Position numbers and translations under genes: made by a program. Shown piece by piece: positions 37,104 to 44,462 of a DNA stretch of 44,462 nucleotides. This stretch comes from Saprospiraceae bacterium (GTDB taxonomy: Bacteria; Bacteroidota; Bacteroidia; Chitinophagales; Saprospiraceae), in contig JAJCYI010000018.1 of NCBI GenBank assembly GCA_029263015.1, positions 1 to 44,462 of the forward strand, read 5' to 3'. The stretch's first letter is position 1, and each line of letters starts with the position of its first letter. Under the pieces are notes generated by a model that had not been told where the DNA came from, did not search any database, and was given only the letters and a program-made list of their open reading frames with translations.

Positions 37104-38573
37104 TCAACTTGCCCAATCCTTCCAAGCCTTCGGATCCCACTTCGTTGTCCGTTTTTTCAGCTTCGTCCAGAAGGCAATAGAGCTTTTACCAGTGATGTCG
37201 CCGACGCCAAAACGGGACTCGTTCCAGCCGCCAAAAGAGAAAGGTTCGCGGGGCACCGGTACGCCGATGTTCACGCCGACCATGCCTGCGCTCACCCGCT
37301 CCATCACGTAATCGGCGAGGCCGCCGTTTTCGGTAAACACGGAGGAGGCGTTGCCGTAGTTCGAGCTGTTTTCGATGCGGATGGCTTCGTCAATATCGTT
37401 GGTTCGCATGATGGCCAGCACGGGGCCAAATACTTCTTCTTTGGCAATGGCCATGTCTGGTGTCACGTGATCTATCACCGTTGGGCCAACATAAAAACCG
37501 CCCTCTTTCCCAGACACGGTTGCATTCCTTCCGTCCAAAAGTACCTTTGCTCCGGCAGCTTCGGCTTCGCTGATGTAGCGTTCGATGCGTTCTTTTGCTT
37601 CTTTTGAGATGACCGAGCCGAGGTTTTCGCCCGGCACTATTTTTTTTGATTCCTCACAGATTTGCGCTATAATATGATCCACATTGCCGACGGCAACCAT
37701 CGCCGAAGCGGCCATGCACCTTTGCCCCGCGCAGCCCGACATGGAGGCTGCGATATTGGCAGAGGAAATGTCGGGGTTGGCATCTTCAAGTACAATGAGG
37801 TGGTTTTTGGCACCGCCGAGGGCGATGCATCTTTTAAGGTTGGAGGAGGCCCGGCGGTAAACAATTTTGGCAACTTTGGTAGAACCGACAAACGAAACGG
37901 CTTTGATGCCTGGGTGGTCGCAAATAGCTTCTACTATTTCTTTGTCCCCATTGACGATATTTAAAACACCATCTGGCAGTCCTGCTTCTTTTAATAATTC
38001 TGCAATGCGCTGTGCACTCAGTGGCACAAGCTCGGAAGGTTTTAAAATCATGCAATTGCCGAGAGCGATGGCATTTGGTATCGTCCAGAGCGGCACCATA
38101 AAAGGGAAATTGAAAGGGGAAATAGAAGCGACTACGCCCAATGGCCGATGCGATGTCCGGCATTCCACGCCTTTGCTAACCTCCTGTATTTCATCGTTCA
38201 GAATGGTCGGCAGGGCACAGGCAACTTCTGATAGTTCCATGCCTTTCAACACTTCTGCCTTTGCCTCTCCGTAAATCTTTCCATTTTCGAGGCAGACCAG
38301 TTCGGTGAGTTCGTGCATGTGTTTTTCCAATAGGCTGCGGAATTTATAAAACACCTGTACCCGATCTTTGATGGTCATTCTCGACCAACTAGGAAATGCT
38401 TCTTGGGCTGCCTTTACCGCTTCGTCCAAAACGGCCTTTCCTGACAATGGGACAGTGGAAATGGCAGCTCCGTCAGAGGGGTTCAAGACTTCCATGGAGC
38501 GGCCATTGGTTTTTATGAAAGCTCCTTTGATATAGTTTTTTACAGATGGTTGGGATGTGGTTGAAACACTCAT
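37104..38573 (-). CDS. mmsA: CoA-acylating (methyl)malonate-semialdehyde dehydrogenase
   Basis: 489 residues, aldehyde dehydrogenase superfamily. Catalytic Cys286 in SGCAGQRCMAAS. NAD-site ASISPFNFPFMVPLWTIPNAIALGNCMILKPSE and VSFVGSTKVAKIVYRRAS are typical of MmsA/IolA, which lack the usual general-base glutamate and release acyl-CoA. Malonate semialdehyde from beta-alanine gives acetyl-CoA and CO2; methylmalonate semialdehyde (thymine or valine) gives propionyl-CoA. It closes the pyrimidine branch; a valine or inositol role is a known alternative. Confidence 0.92.
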   Translation of the reverse strand: MSVSTTSQPSVKNYIKGAFIKTNGRSMEVLNPSDGAAISTVPLSGKAVLDEAVKAAQEAFPSWSRMTIKDRVQVFYKFRSLLEKHMHELTELVCLENGKIYGEAKAEVLKGMELSEVACALPTILNDEIQEVSKGVECRTSHRPLGVVASISPFNFPFMVPLWTIPNAIALGNCMILKPSELVPLSAQRIAELLKEAGLPDGVLNIVNGDKEIVEAICDHPGIKAVSFVGSTKVAKIVYRRASSNLKRCIALGGAKNHLIVLEDANPDISSANIAASMSGCAGQRCMAASAMVAVGNVDHIIAQICEESKKIVPGENLGSVISKEAKERIERYISEAEAAGAKVLLDGRNATVSGKEGGFYVGPTVIDHVTPDMAIAKEEVFGPVLAIMRTNDIDEAIRIENSSNYGNASSVFTENGGLADYVMERVSAGMVGVNIGVPVPREPFSFGGWNESRFGVGDITGKSSIAFWTKLKKRTTKWDPKAWKDWAS

Positions 38574-38603
38574 GTTTTATTTTTTAAAATATAAATTGTT
38601 AAT

Positions 38604-38611
38604 CAAATGTA
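38604..38611 (-). promoter_or_regulatory. -7-like element upstream of mmsA
   Basis: TACATTTG on the minus strand fits TAnnTTTG, about 30 nt before the mmsA start in the 134-bp gap after the class III aminotransferase. No standard -33 TTTG; moderate support as the start of the island transcript. Confidence 0.45.
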
Positions 38612-38707
38612 TCGCCAAGTTTACGGCTTTTTATAGTAAAATTAAAAATGGAAGATGGCATCGGGTTTCAATAAGGTCAACTCATCGAAAGTGTTCTTTG
38701 CATTAAT

Positions 38708-39895
38708 TTAGGGGGCAATCAAATCCATTGCATCTAAAATCACCTGACATGCTTGCCTGATCTCTTTTTCTGAAATGGTGAGCGGGGGGGCAATGCGGAG
38801 ACTGCGATCGTTGAACAGGAACCAGTCCGTGATAACACCATTATCTAAGCAATGATATTGCACTTTTCTGAGTTTGTCAAAATCTTCCATTTCGACTGCC
38901 ATCAATAACCCTGCGCTTCGGACTTCTTTGATAGCTGGATGAACCAATAGGCTGCGAAAAAGCCTTTCTTTTTTTTTCACTTTTTCAATATGGTTTTCTT
39001 CTAACAAAACCTGCAAAGTAGCAAGCCCGGCAGCACAGCTGACAGGGTGTCCGCCAAAAGTAGTGATGTGGCCGAGTGGCGGGTCGTGGGCCAATACCGC
39101 CATTATCTTTTTTGATGAAACGAATGCGCCAACCGGCATGCCACCACCCATTCCTTTGGCTAAAAGTAAAACATCAGGAACAACGCCATACTGCTGGAAC
39201 GCCCAAAGCGACCCTGTGCGCCCATATCCCGCCTGAACTTCGTCCAACACCAATAAAGCGCCCATCTCATCGCAGCGTTGGCGGATTTTTTTAAGGTAGT
39301 CATTTGCCGGAAGGCAAATACCGGACTCCCCCTGCACGGTTTCTAGGATGACGCAGGCGGTTTTTGAAGTGATTCTCTCAAGGTCTTTTTCAATATTGAA
39401 ATCAATATGAGTGATTCCGGGCAGCAATGGGTAAAATGCCTGCGAGAAAGTGGTTGGTGACATAAGGCTGGCAGCACCTTGAGTGCTCCCGTGGTAGGCA
39501 TTGCGGCAGGCAATTATTTCGCTCCGGCCGGTAAAGCGTTTGGCTAACTTCATGGCACCTTCAGTCGCTTCACTGCCAGAGTTGACGAAAAAAACATTGT
39601 CGAGGGGAGCGGGCAGGTGCTCAGTCAGCAATTGGGCAAGCTTGACTTGCGGAGACAAAATATATTCCCCGTAAACGAGCGTGTGCAAGTAACGATCGAG
39701 CTGGTTTTTTACCGCCTCGACCACTTTTGGGTGGCGATGGCCAAGGGCACTGACGCCAATGCCAGCAATTAAATCGAGGTAAGGTTTCCCGTTTTTATCA
39801 AAAAGATAACTGCCTTCTGCACGATCTATTTCGAGCATGAGCGGGAGGTCACTGGTCTGGGTGACGTGGTTGAGGAAGAGTTGTCTTAGGTTCAA
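38708..39895 (-). CDS. class III PLP-dependent aminotransferase, acetylornithine-aminotransferase-like
   Basis: 395 residues. PLP Lys247 (VLLLAKGMGGGMPVGAF), Asp218 (LLVLDEVQAGYGRTG), NSGSEATEGAMKLAKRFTGR (105-124) and CRNAYHGSTQGAASL (130-144). Shorter than the AGXT2-type enzyme at 34100, without its Cys cluster. The superfamily covers acetylornithine, GABA, ornithine and beta-alanine aminotransferases. No arginine genes are adjacent, so the substrate is open. It lies upstream of mmsA in the same direction and could supply it, but a promoter-like element between them argues for a separate unit. Confidence 0.85.
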   Translation of the reverse strand: MNLRQLFLNHVTQTSDLPLMLEIDRAEGSYLFDKNGKPYLDLIAGIGVSALGHRHPKVVEAVKNQLDRYLHTLVYGEYILSPQVKLAQLLTEHLPAPLDNVFFVNSGSEATEGAMKLAKRFTGRSEIIACRNAYHGSTQGAASLMSPTTFSQAFYPLLPGITHIDFNIEKDLERITSKTACVILETVQGESGICLPANDYLKKIRQRCDEMGALLVLDEVQAGYGRTGSLWAFQQYGVVPDVLLLAKGMGGGMPVGAFVSSKKIMAVLAHDPPLGHITTFGGHPVSCAAGLATLQVLLEENHIEKVKKKERLFRSLLVHPAIKEVRSAGLLMAVEMEDFDKLRKVQYHCLDNGVITDWFLFNDRSLRIAPPLTISEKEIRQACQVILDAMDLIAP

Positions 39896-40306
39896 TATTT
39901 TGGATATAAGTTTTAGTAAAAAATCAGGATAGTTATGAAATGGCGGTTACATTTTTCGCCTCCATAACATAATTGGCATAAAGCATTTTCTATTTGAACG
40001 ATAAAAAATTACAGTGCTTTAGCGGGTATCTTATTTATTTCCTGACCCTTAATGGCCAATTCGGAATACTTGAAAGAATCTTGTTTAGTTTTGCCACTAT
40101 TTTAAATGTGACAAACGGGTACAACTTTTTAAGTTTTCACAAGTTCTTTCAATGCGTTTTCTGCATCCTGTCCGTTTGAGAGAAGATGTTGGTGCGCAAA
40201 AGGACTAGTCGCCCTGAAATTTTATCGTTCAATAAAATATTAATCAAGGTTGAATAGGGCACTTTCCAAACTACATCCATCTGCCATTTGAAGAACTAAG
40301 ATAGTT
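39896..40306. other. intergenic region between divergent units
   Basis: 410 bp between the minus-strand aminotransferase and the plus-strand DUF5686 gene; it must contain both promoters. TAGTTTTG at 40086-40093 fits the -7 consensus on the plus strand but lacks a matching -33 and is over 200 nt from the ATG. The only frames (such as 39994-40179) have no protein-like composition. No repeats or RNA recognised. Confidence 0.5.
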
Positions 40307-42886
40307 ATGAAATTCCTTAAGTTGAAAAATCAATTTTTTTTAAGCCTGTTTTTCTGCTGCTTTTCGCTGGTTGCCGTTTCGCAAAAAATGACTGTTGTGA
40401 AAGGTTCTGTTATTGATGCAGAGACGAAAGAGGCTTTGATTTTTGTAAATGTAGCATTTGTTGGCACAAACGTCGGGATAGAAACTGACTTCGATGGCAA
40501 ATTTGAACTTGATTCAAAATTTGCCTCTGATTCTATCCAAGTCTCATATATTGGTTACGAAACCCAGACTATTGCTATTGAAAAAGGGGCGAGACAGACA
40601 CTAAATGTGGTGCTGTCCCCGGCATCCATGAATTTGGGAACGGTCGTAGTGGAAGCGAAAAAGAGAGGTTACAAAAGAAAAAACAATCCAGCGGTTGCTT
40701 TGATAAAAAATGTGATTGCCCATAAAGATGATAACCGCATTGAGGCACAGGATTTTTATGAATATGACAAATACGAAAAGGTGGAATTTGATTTGAACAA
40801 CTTCAACCCTGAGAAAATGAGGAAGCGTAGGTCCTTTAAAAAATTCCAATTCCTTTTTGATTATGTGGACACTTCAGAGCTAAACGGAAAGCCTTACCTG
40901 CCGTTTTTTATTCAAGAAACCTCTTCCAAAGTTTATTACCGAAAAAATACAGATACTAAAAGAGAATACCGGGAGGGTGTAAACGTGACCGGAATCGAAG
41001 ATTATATTGATCTGGAGGATTTTACGACGATGATGGACATTCTCTATGACGATATCAATATCTATGAGAATGATGTAAGGATGCTCGATCTGACTTTTAT
41101 GAGTCCTTTAAGTCCTCTGGCAAATTCGTATTATCGTTTTTACATAACCGATACTGCTGCGGTTGTGAACCAAAACACTTGCATCAAATTATCTTTCATG
41201 CCAGTGAACAAACAGAACATTGCTTTCAGGGGTGATTTGTTCATTTTGAAAGATTCGACTTATGCGGTGGTGAAAGCCGATTTGGGTATTACTAAACAGA
41301 TCAACCTCAATTTTGTGGAAGACCTAAAGTTGGTGCAGGAGTTCACTCAAAAAAATGGGGTTTGGGTTTTGTCGAACGATAAGTTAATCCTCGATTTTGC
41401 TGTTTTCAAAAAAGGAACTGGAGTTTTTGGGAAAAGGGAAGTTTCATATAAAGATTTTGTTTTTGGTGAAGAACGGGAAGATGATATTTATAGTGGGACA
41501 GAGCAAGTGGCTGCTGCCGATGATGCTTACAAAAAGGATGAAAAATTTTGGCAAAGCGTGCGGCACGATACTTTAACGGTACAGGAGCAAGGGGTGTACG
41601 ATATGATTGATACCCTCCAGAAAGCACCTGCTTTCAAGACGATGATGACGATTCTACAACTGGTATTTACTGGGTACAAAGCAGTTGGGCCGTTTGATGT
41701 TGGGCCAATAGGCAATTTTTACAGTTATAATCCGGTGGAGGGTCTTCGAGCCAAAATAGGTGGGGAAACCAATTTAAAGTTTAACCCAAAATTTTTATTC
41801 GCTGGATATACGGCGTATGGGTTCACTGATACAGAATGGAAATATGGTGGATCATTTTTGTATTCTTTCAAAGAGGATTTCAAAGCTAGCCCCAAGCATT
41901 TTTTCAAGTTTGCCTATCAGCACGATGTGCAGTTGGTAGGACAGAGGCTGAAGTTTTCAAGTTCTGACAATTTTTTCCTTTCCCTACAGCGCGGCAGCAG
42001 GGACAAAATGCTTTTTTACAATAGGTATAAAGTTGAATATTTCATTGAATCGTCGAACAATATTTCATGGGATTTCACTTATACTAATGCAGATCAAAAG
42101 GCTTACGGCGGGACGGTGTTGAAATATACTGATCCAGACACCCAAGAAACAGCATTTTTCCCAAGTATCCGCACCAGCGAAATTGGTTTGGTATTTAGGT
42201 TTGCACCGAATGAGCAATATCTGAATGGGCGGTCCTACAGAGTGCCTGTGTTTAACAAATTCCCAGTTTTTAGATTAACGCTTAATACTGGTATTGAAGA
42301 TATGCTTGGAGGAGATTACACTTATGGTAGTGCAACCTTAAATATCTTTAAGCGCTTTTATCTATCGTTGCTCGGAAGCATGCGTTTTGAAATTGAAGGT
42401 GGAAAATACTGGGGCGAGGGTACTCCCTATTTTTTGTTGCACCTGCCAAGGGCAAACCAAAGTTTTGCCTACCGTTCTGGAGATTTCAATATGATGAATT
42501 ACCAAGAGTTTGTAAACGATGCATTTGTCTGGGCAGGAATGGAACATTATTTCAATGGGTTCTTTTTTAACAAAATACCATTATTGCGAAAATTGAAATT
42601 GAGGGAAGTAGTTTCTTTTAAAGCTATTTACGGTCAATTATCCGATGCAAACAATCCAGACAAAAATCCTGAACTGATTCAGTTTGTTGAAGAAGATGGG
42701 CGGTCTATTACTTATACCCTAGAAGAAAAACCATACATGGAAGCCAGCGTAGGTGTCATGAATATTTTTAAATTTGGCCGTATTGATATGGTCAGGAGAT
42801 TGAACTATCTTCAACACCCCGAAATACCCACAATGTTTGGAGTAAAAGGGTTGAGTATGAGGCTCAAAATGTCTTTTAGTTTTTGA
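40307..42886 (+). CDS. DUF5686 and carboxypeptidase-like regulatory domain outer-membrane protein
   Basis: 859 residues. Signal peptide about 1-25 (FFLSLFFCCFSLVAVSQ). A carboxypeptidase-regulatory-like beta-sandwich at about 27-105 (VVKGSVIDAETKEALIFVNVAFVGTNVGIETDFDGKFEL...SYIGYETQ) resembles the N-terminus of TonB-dependent SusC receptors. The DUF5686 body (ALIKNVIAHKDDNR..., GVFGKREVSY..., NPVEGLRAKIGGE) ends in alternating outer-membrane strands finishing LSMRLKMSFSF, with a terminal aromatic as in beta-barrels. No TonB box or plug. Bacteroidota-specific; probably envelope biogenesis, exact role unknown. Confidence 0.88.
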   Translation: MKFLKLKNQFFLSLFFCCFSLVAVSQKMTVVKGSVIDAETKEALIFVNVAFVGTNVGIETDFDGKFELDSKFASDSIQVSYIGYETQTIAIEKGARQTLNVVLSPASMNLGTVVVEAKKRGYKRKNNPAVALIKNVIAHKDDNRIEAQDFYEYDKYEKVEFDLNNFNPEKMRKRRSFKKFQFLFDYVDTSELNGKPYLPFFIQETSSKVYYRKNTDTKREYREGVNVTGIEDYIDLEDFTTMMDILYDDINIYENDVRMLDLTFMSPLSPLANSYYRFYITDTAAVVNQNTCIKLSFMPVNKQNIAFRGDLFILKDSTYAVVKADLGITKQINLNFVEDLKLVQEFTQKNGVWVLSNDKLILDFAVFKKGTGVFGKREVSYKDFVFGEEREDDIYSGTEQVAAADDAYKKDEKFWQSVRHDTLTVQEQGVYDMIDTLQKAPAFKTMMTILQLVFTGYKAVGPFDVGPIGNFYSYNPVEGLRAKIGGETNLKFNPKFLFAGYTAYGFTDTEWKYGGSFLYSFKEDFKASPKHFFKFAYQHDVQLVGQRLKFSSSDNFFLSLQRGSRDKMLFYNRYKVEYFIESSNNISWDFTYTNADQKAYGGTVLKYTDPDTQETAFFPSIRTSEIGLVFRFAPNEQYLNGRSYRVPVFNKFPVFRLTLNTGIEDMLGGDYTYGSATLNIFKRFYLSLLGSMRFEIEGGKYWGEGTPYFLLHLPRANQSFAYRSGDFNMMNYQEFVNDAFVWAGMEHYFNGFFFNKIPLLRKLKLREVVSFKAIYGQLSDANNPDKNPELIQFVEEDGRSITYTLEEKPYMEASVGVMNIFKFGRIDMVRRLNYLQHPEIPTMFGVKGLSMRLKMSFSF

Positions 42887-43057
42887 TGAAAAATGCTTAC
42901 AACCATTTTGTGTGAACGGGTTACTTTAGCAATATAGACACGCTCTAAGCAAACATTCACAGAGATTCTTTCCATTCGCTCTGCAATACAGAATTTACTC
43001 GCTACTTTTGCGGGGCATTTTTCACATTCATAAATCAGTACACATTCCTTTTTCATT

Positions 43058-43768
43058 ATGAGCGAGAACCTGCTCAAAAAATACGGCCAGCCCTTTGTTT
43101 ATAGGGTTATCAATCCTTTTATTGACTTACTGGTCAAGTGGAAGGTGCGGCCCAACACCATTACTACTCTGGGGCTTCTTATCAATACTGCCGCAACTGT
43201 GGTCTTTATCTGGGGAGCTGAGTTTGGCCAAAGAAACGACCACTCTTTTGTTGGGTGGGCAGGTGCCGTAATCCTATTTGGAGGTTTGTTTGACATGGTT
43301 GATGGACGTTTGGCTAGGGTGGGTAAAATGGCTTCATTATTTGGCGCCCTATATGATTCGGTACTTGACCGTTATAGCGAAATGATCATGTTTTTGGGTA
43401 TTTGTTGGTATCTGGTTGCGCATAGTTATTTCCTGAGTTCATTGTTTGCTTTTATTGCGCTGATAGGTTCGGTGATGGTAAGTTATACAAGGGCTAGGGC
43501 AGAGGCCTTGGGTGCAAATGCCGATGTCGGGTTTATGCAAAGACCCGAGCGGGTTATTCTTATTGGTGTTTCAGCATTGACTTGTGGTATTTTTTCTGCC
43601 CAGGTTGGTGGGGATGTAAAAATCACAATAGATTGGTTGCCATTTCCTTTATTCGAGACCATAACCATATTTACTTTTCCCATTTTTGTGATGGCAATTC
43701 TCACAAATATTACTGCGTTGAGACGCCTTCTATTTGTGAAAAAGGAATTGGAACAAAAAAATACATGA
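43058..43768 (+). CDS. CDP-alcohol phosphatidyltransferase
   Basis: 236-residue integral membrane enzyme with the full active-site signature DG-x2-AR-x8-G-x3-D-x3-D at about residues 87-108 (DGRLARVGKMASLFGALYDSVLDRYSE). Six or so membrane segments. It transfers a phosphatidyl group from CDP-diacylglycerol to an alcohol such as inositol phosphate, glycerol phosphate or serine. Pairing with a DUF4833 gene one base downstream is reminiscent of Bacteroidota inositol-lipid loci, but no inositol synthase is in the window, so the acceptor is open. Confidence 0.9.
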   Translation: MSENLLKKYGQPFVYRVINPFIDLLVKWKVRPNTITTLGLLINTAATVVFIWGAEFGQRNDHSFVGWAGAVILFGGLFDMVDGRLARVGKMASLFGALYDSVLDRYSEMIMFLGICWYLVAHSYFLSSLFAFIALIGSVMVSYTRARAEALGANADVGFMQRPERVILIGVSALTCGIFSAQVGGDVKITIDWLPFPLFETITIFTFPIFVMAILTNITALRRLLFVKKELEQKNT

Positions 43769-43769
43769 C

Positions 43770-44321
43770 ATGAAACGTTTGATGTTTATTATTTCAATAG
43801 TCTGTTTATTATTTATCGCTGCTGAAGCACAAGAATTAAAAAATGGCCGGCCTGGATATTTCCCAATTCCCCCTAAAAAGGAAAATTCGCTTTTTTTCAT
43901 CCAAAGAAATAAGAATGAGAATACCATTGTCTATGATGCCAACATGCAAAGTAATGGCGAATTTAAAAAAAACAAACCTATTGATACTTATTGGCTCAGG
44001 TATACTAGCACAGGTTATCGGAAGGAATTAGGTTGGCTGGAACGTACTTTTGCTTACGGTTATAGTTCAAAAAAAGATAAAAATGGGAATGGCCGTTGGA
44101 TTGAACTGGCAGCTTACGACGAGAGAAAAATACACCTGAAAAAATCAACAGACGATAAACCCATCGCTACTATAACCTGCAATGGAAAAGAATGCAAGCT
44201 TGATTATATATATGTGTTTGTTGATGAATCAAGCACTTGGCCAAGAGTCATACATGTAGATATACATGGAGTAGAAGTCGATTCTGGGATCCCTCAGGTT
44301 GAACGTATACTTAACAAATAA
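43770..44321 (+). CDS. DUF4833 domain exported protein
   Basis: 183 residues. Signal peptide about 1-20 (MFIISIVCLLFIAAEAQ). Single domain with FFIQRNKNENTIVYDANM, PIDTYWLRYTSTGYRKELGWLERTFAYGY, WIELAAYDERKIHLKK and YVFVDESSTWPRVIHVDIHG, matching the DUF4833 pattern as I remember it. Starts 1 nt after the phosphatidyltransferase stop (TGAcATG), so tightly coupled to it. Periplasmic; probably works on the lipid made upstream, which is inference. Confidence 0.8.
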   Translation: MKRLMFIISIVCLLFIAAEAQELKNGRPGYFPIPPKKENSLFFIQRNKNENTIVYDANMQSNGEFKKNKPIDTYWLRYTSTGYRKELGWLERTFAYGYSSKKDKNGNGRWIELAAYDERKIHLKKSTDDKPIATITCNGKECKLDYIYVFVDESSTWPRVIHVDIHGVEVDSGIPQVERILNK

Positions 44322-44325
44322 AAAC

Positions 44326-44424
44326 ATGAGTCATCCCATAAGTAAAGTGTACACGTTTTTTCGCTCTTTTGGACTGAAAAACGTGCAAATTCCAGTGGAT
44401 AAAGGGATAAATGGGACATTTTAG
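44326..44424 (+). CDS. possible 32-residue small protein
   Basis: Frame MSHPISKVYTFFRSFG... to TAG, starting 4 nt after the DUF4833 stop. Composition is protein-like but the frame is short and the family unknown; may be the last cistron of this operon or chance. Confidence 0.25.
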   Translation: MSHPISKVYTFFRSFGLKNVQIPVDKGINGTF

Positions 44425-44462
44425 GAAGAATCCTTTAGCTATTGTTCTAAATTATACTCCTG

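Noticed and set aside
39994-40179. 61-codon frame in the gap before the DUF5686 gene
   Set aside because: Low-complexity, no recognisable start context or family; treated as chance.

Overview
This 44.5-kb window is from a member of the Bacteroidota, most likely Saprospiria-like. Supporting signs are a type IX secretion (T9SS) C-terminal sorting domain on a secreted protein, a DUF5686/carboxypeptidase-regulatory outer-membrane protein, a DUF4833 protein, Bacteroidota-type promoters (TTTG-N19-TAnnTTTG, perfect at 36403-36433) and few Shine-Dalgarno sequences. The genus call is inference.

Layout. (1) 1-1166: most of an ISAzo13-family insertion sequence on the minus strand, cut by the window edge, its transposase split by a frameshift exactly at an A8 run. 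(2) 1356-4454: aromatic amino acid operon pheA - aminotransferase - tyrA on the minus strand. It is preceded by an apparent transcription attenuator: a 19-codon Phe/Tyr-rich leader peptide followed by an intrinsic terminator. (3) 4606-12356: mixed genes (T9SS cargo, QueD, PNPOx-like, DinB, LamG, YbaB, PD40 protein, VOC, small membrane protein, M20 peptidase) with hairpin repeats between them. (4) 12410-38573: a large nucleobase-catabolism island, nearly all on the minus strand. (5) 38708-44424: a class III aminotransferase, then DUF5686, CDP-alcohol phosphatidyltransferase and DUF4833 genes on the plus strand.

The island joins two pathways. Purines: xanthine dehydrogenase (XdhA, XdhB), membrane cytochrome-c urate hydroxylase PuuD, HIU hydrolase, OHCU decarboxylase, allantoinase and allantoicase. 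Pyrimidines: PreT/PreA dihydropyrimidine dehydrogenase, dihydropyrimidinase, beta-ureidopropionase, an AGXT2-type aminotransferase and a CoA-acylating (methyl)malonate-semialdehyde dehydrogenase. An NCS1 transporter would import the bases or allantoin. A CitE/HpcH-superfamily protein (DUF6986-like) lies where the purine and pyrimidine blocks meet. The purine arm ends in ureidoglycolate/glyoxylate and the pyrimidine arm in acetyl-CoA, so this enzyme is a candidate for the missing glyoxylate-handling or ureidoglycolate-cleaving step.

The most unusual feature is how often this catabolic island is interrupted by small selfish-looking modules: three PIN/antitoxin pairs in the operon direction, one PIN/antitoxin pair on the opposite strand with its own promoter, a nucleotidyltransferase/small-protein pair, a BRO-type gene and a four-helix-bundle (23S-IVS type) gene. 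One PIN module and a 122-bp element with 17-bp terminal inverted repeats sit between xdhA and a second, diverged copy of the xdhA 3' end. The differences between the two copies are mostly synonymous, which looks like an insertion that replaced the gene's tail. Perfect palindromes also lie inside the xdhA and allantoicase reading frames.
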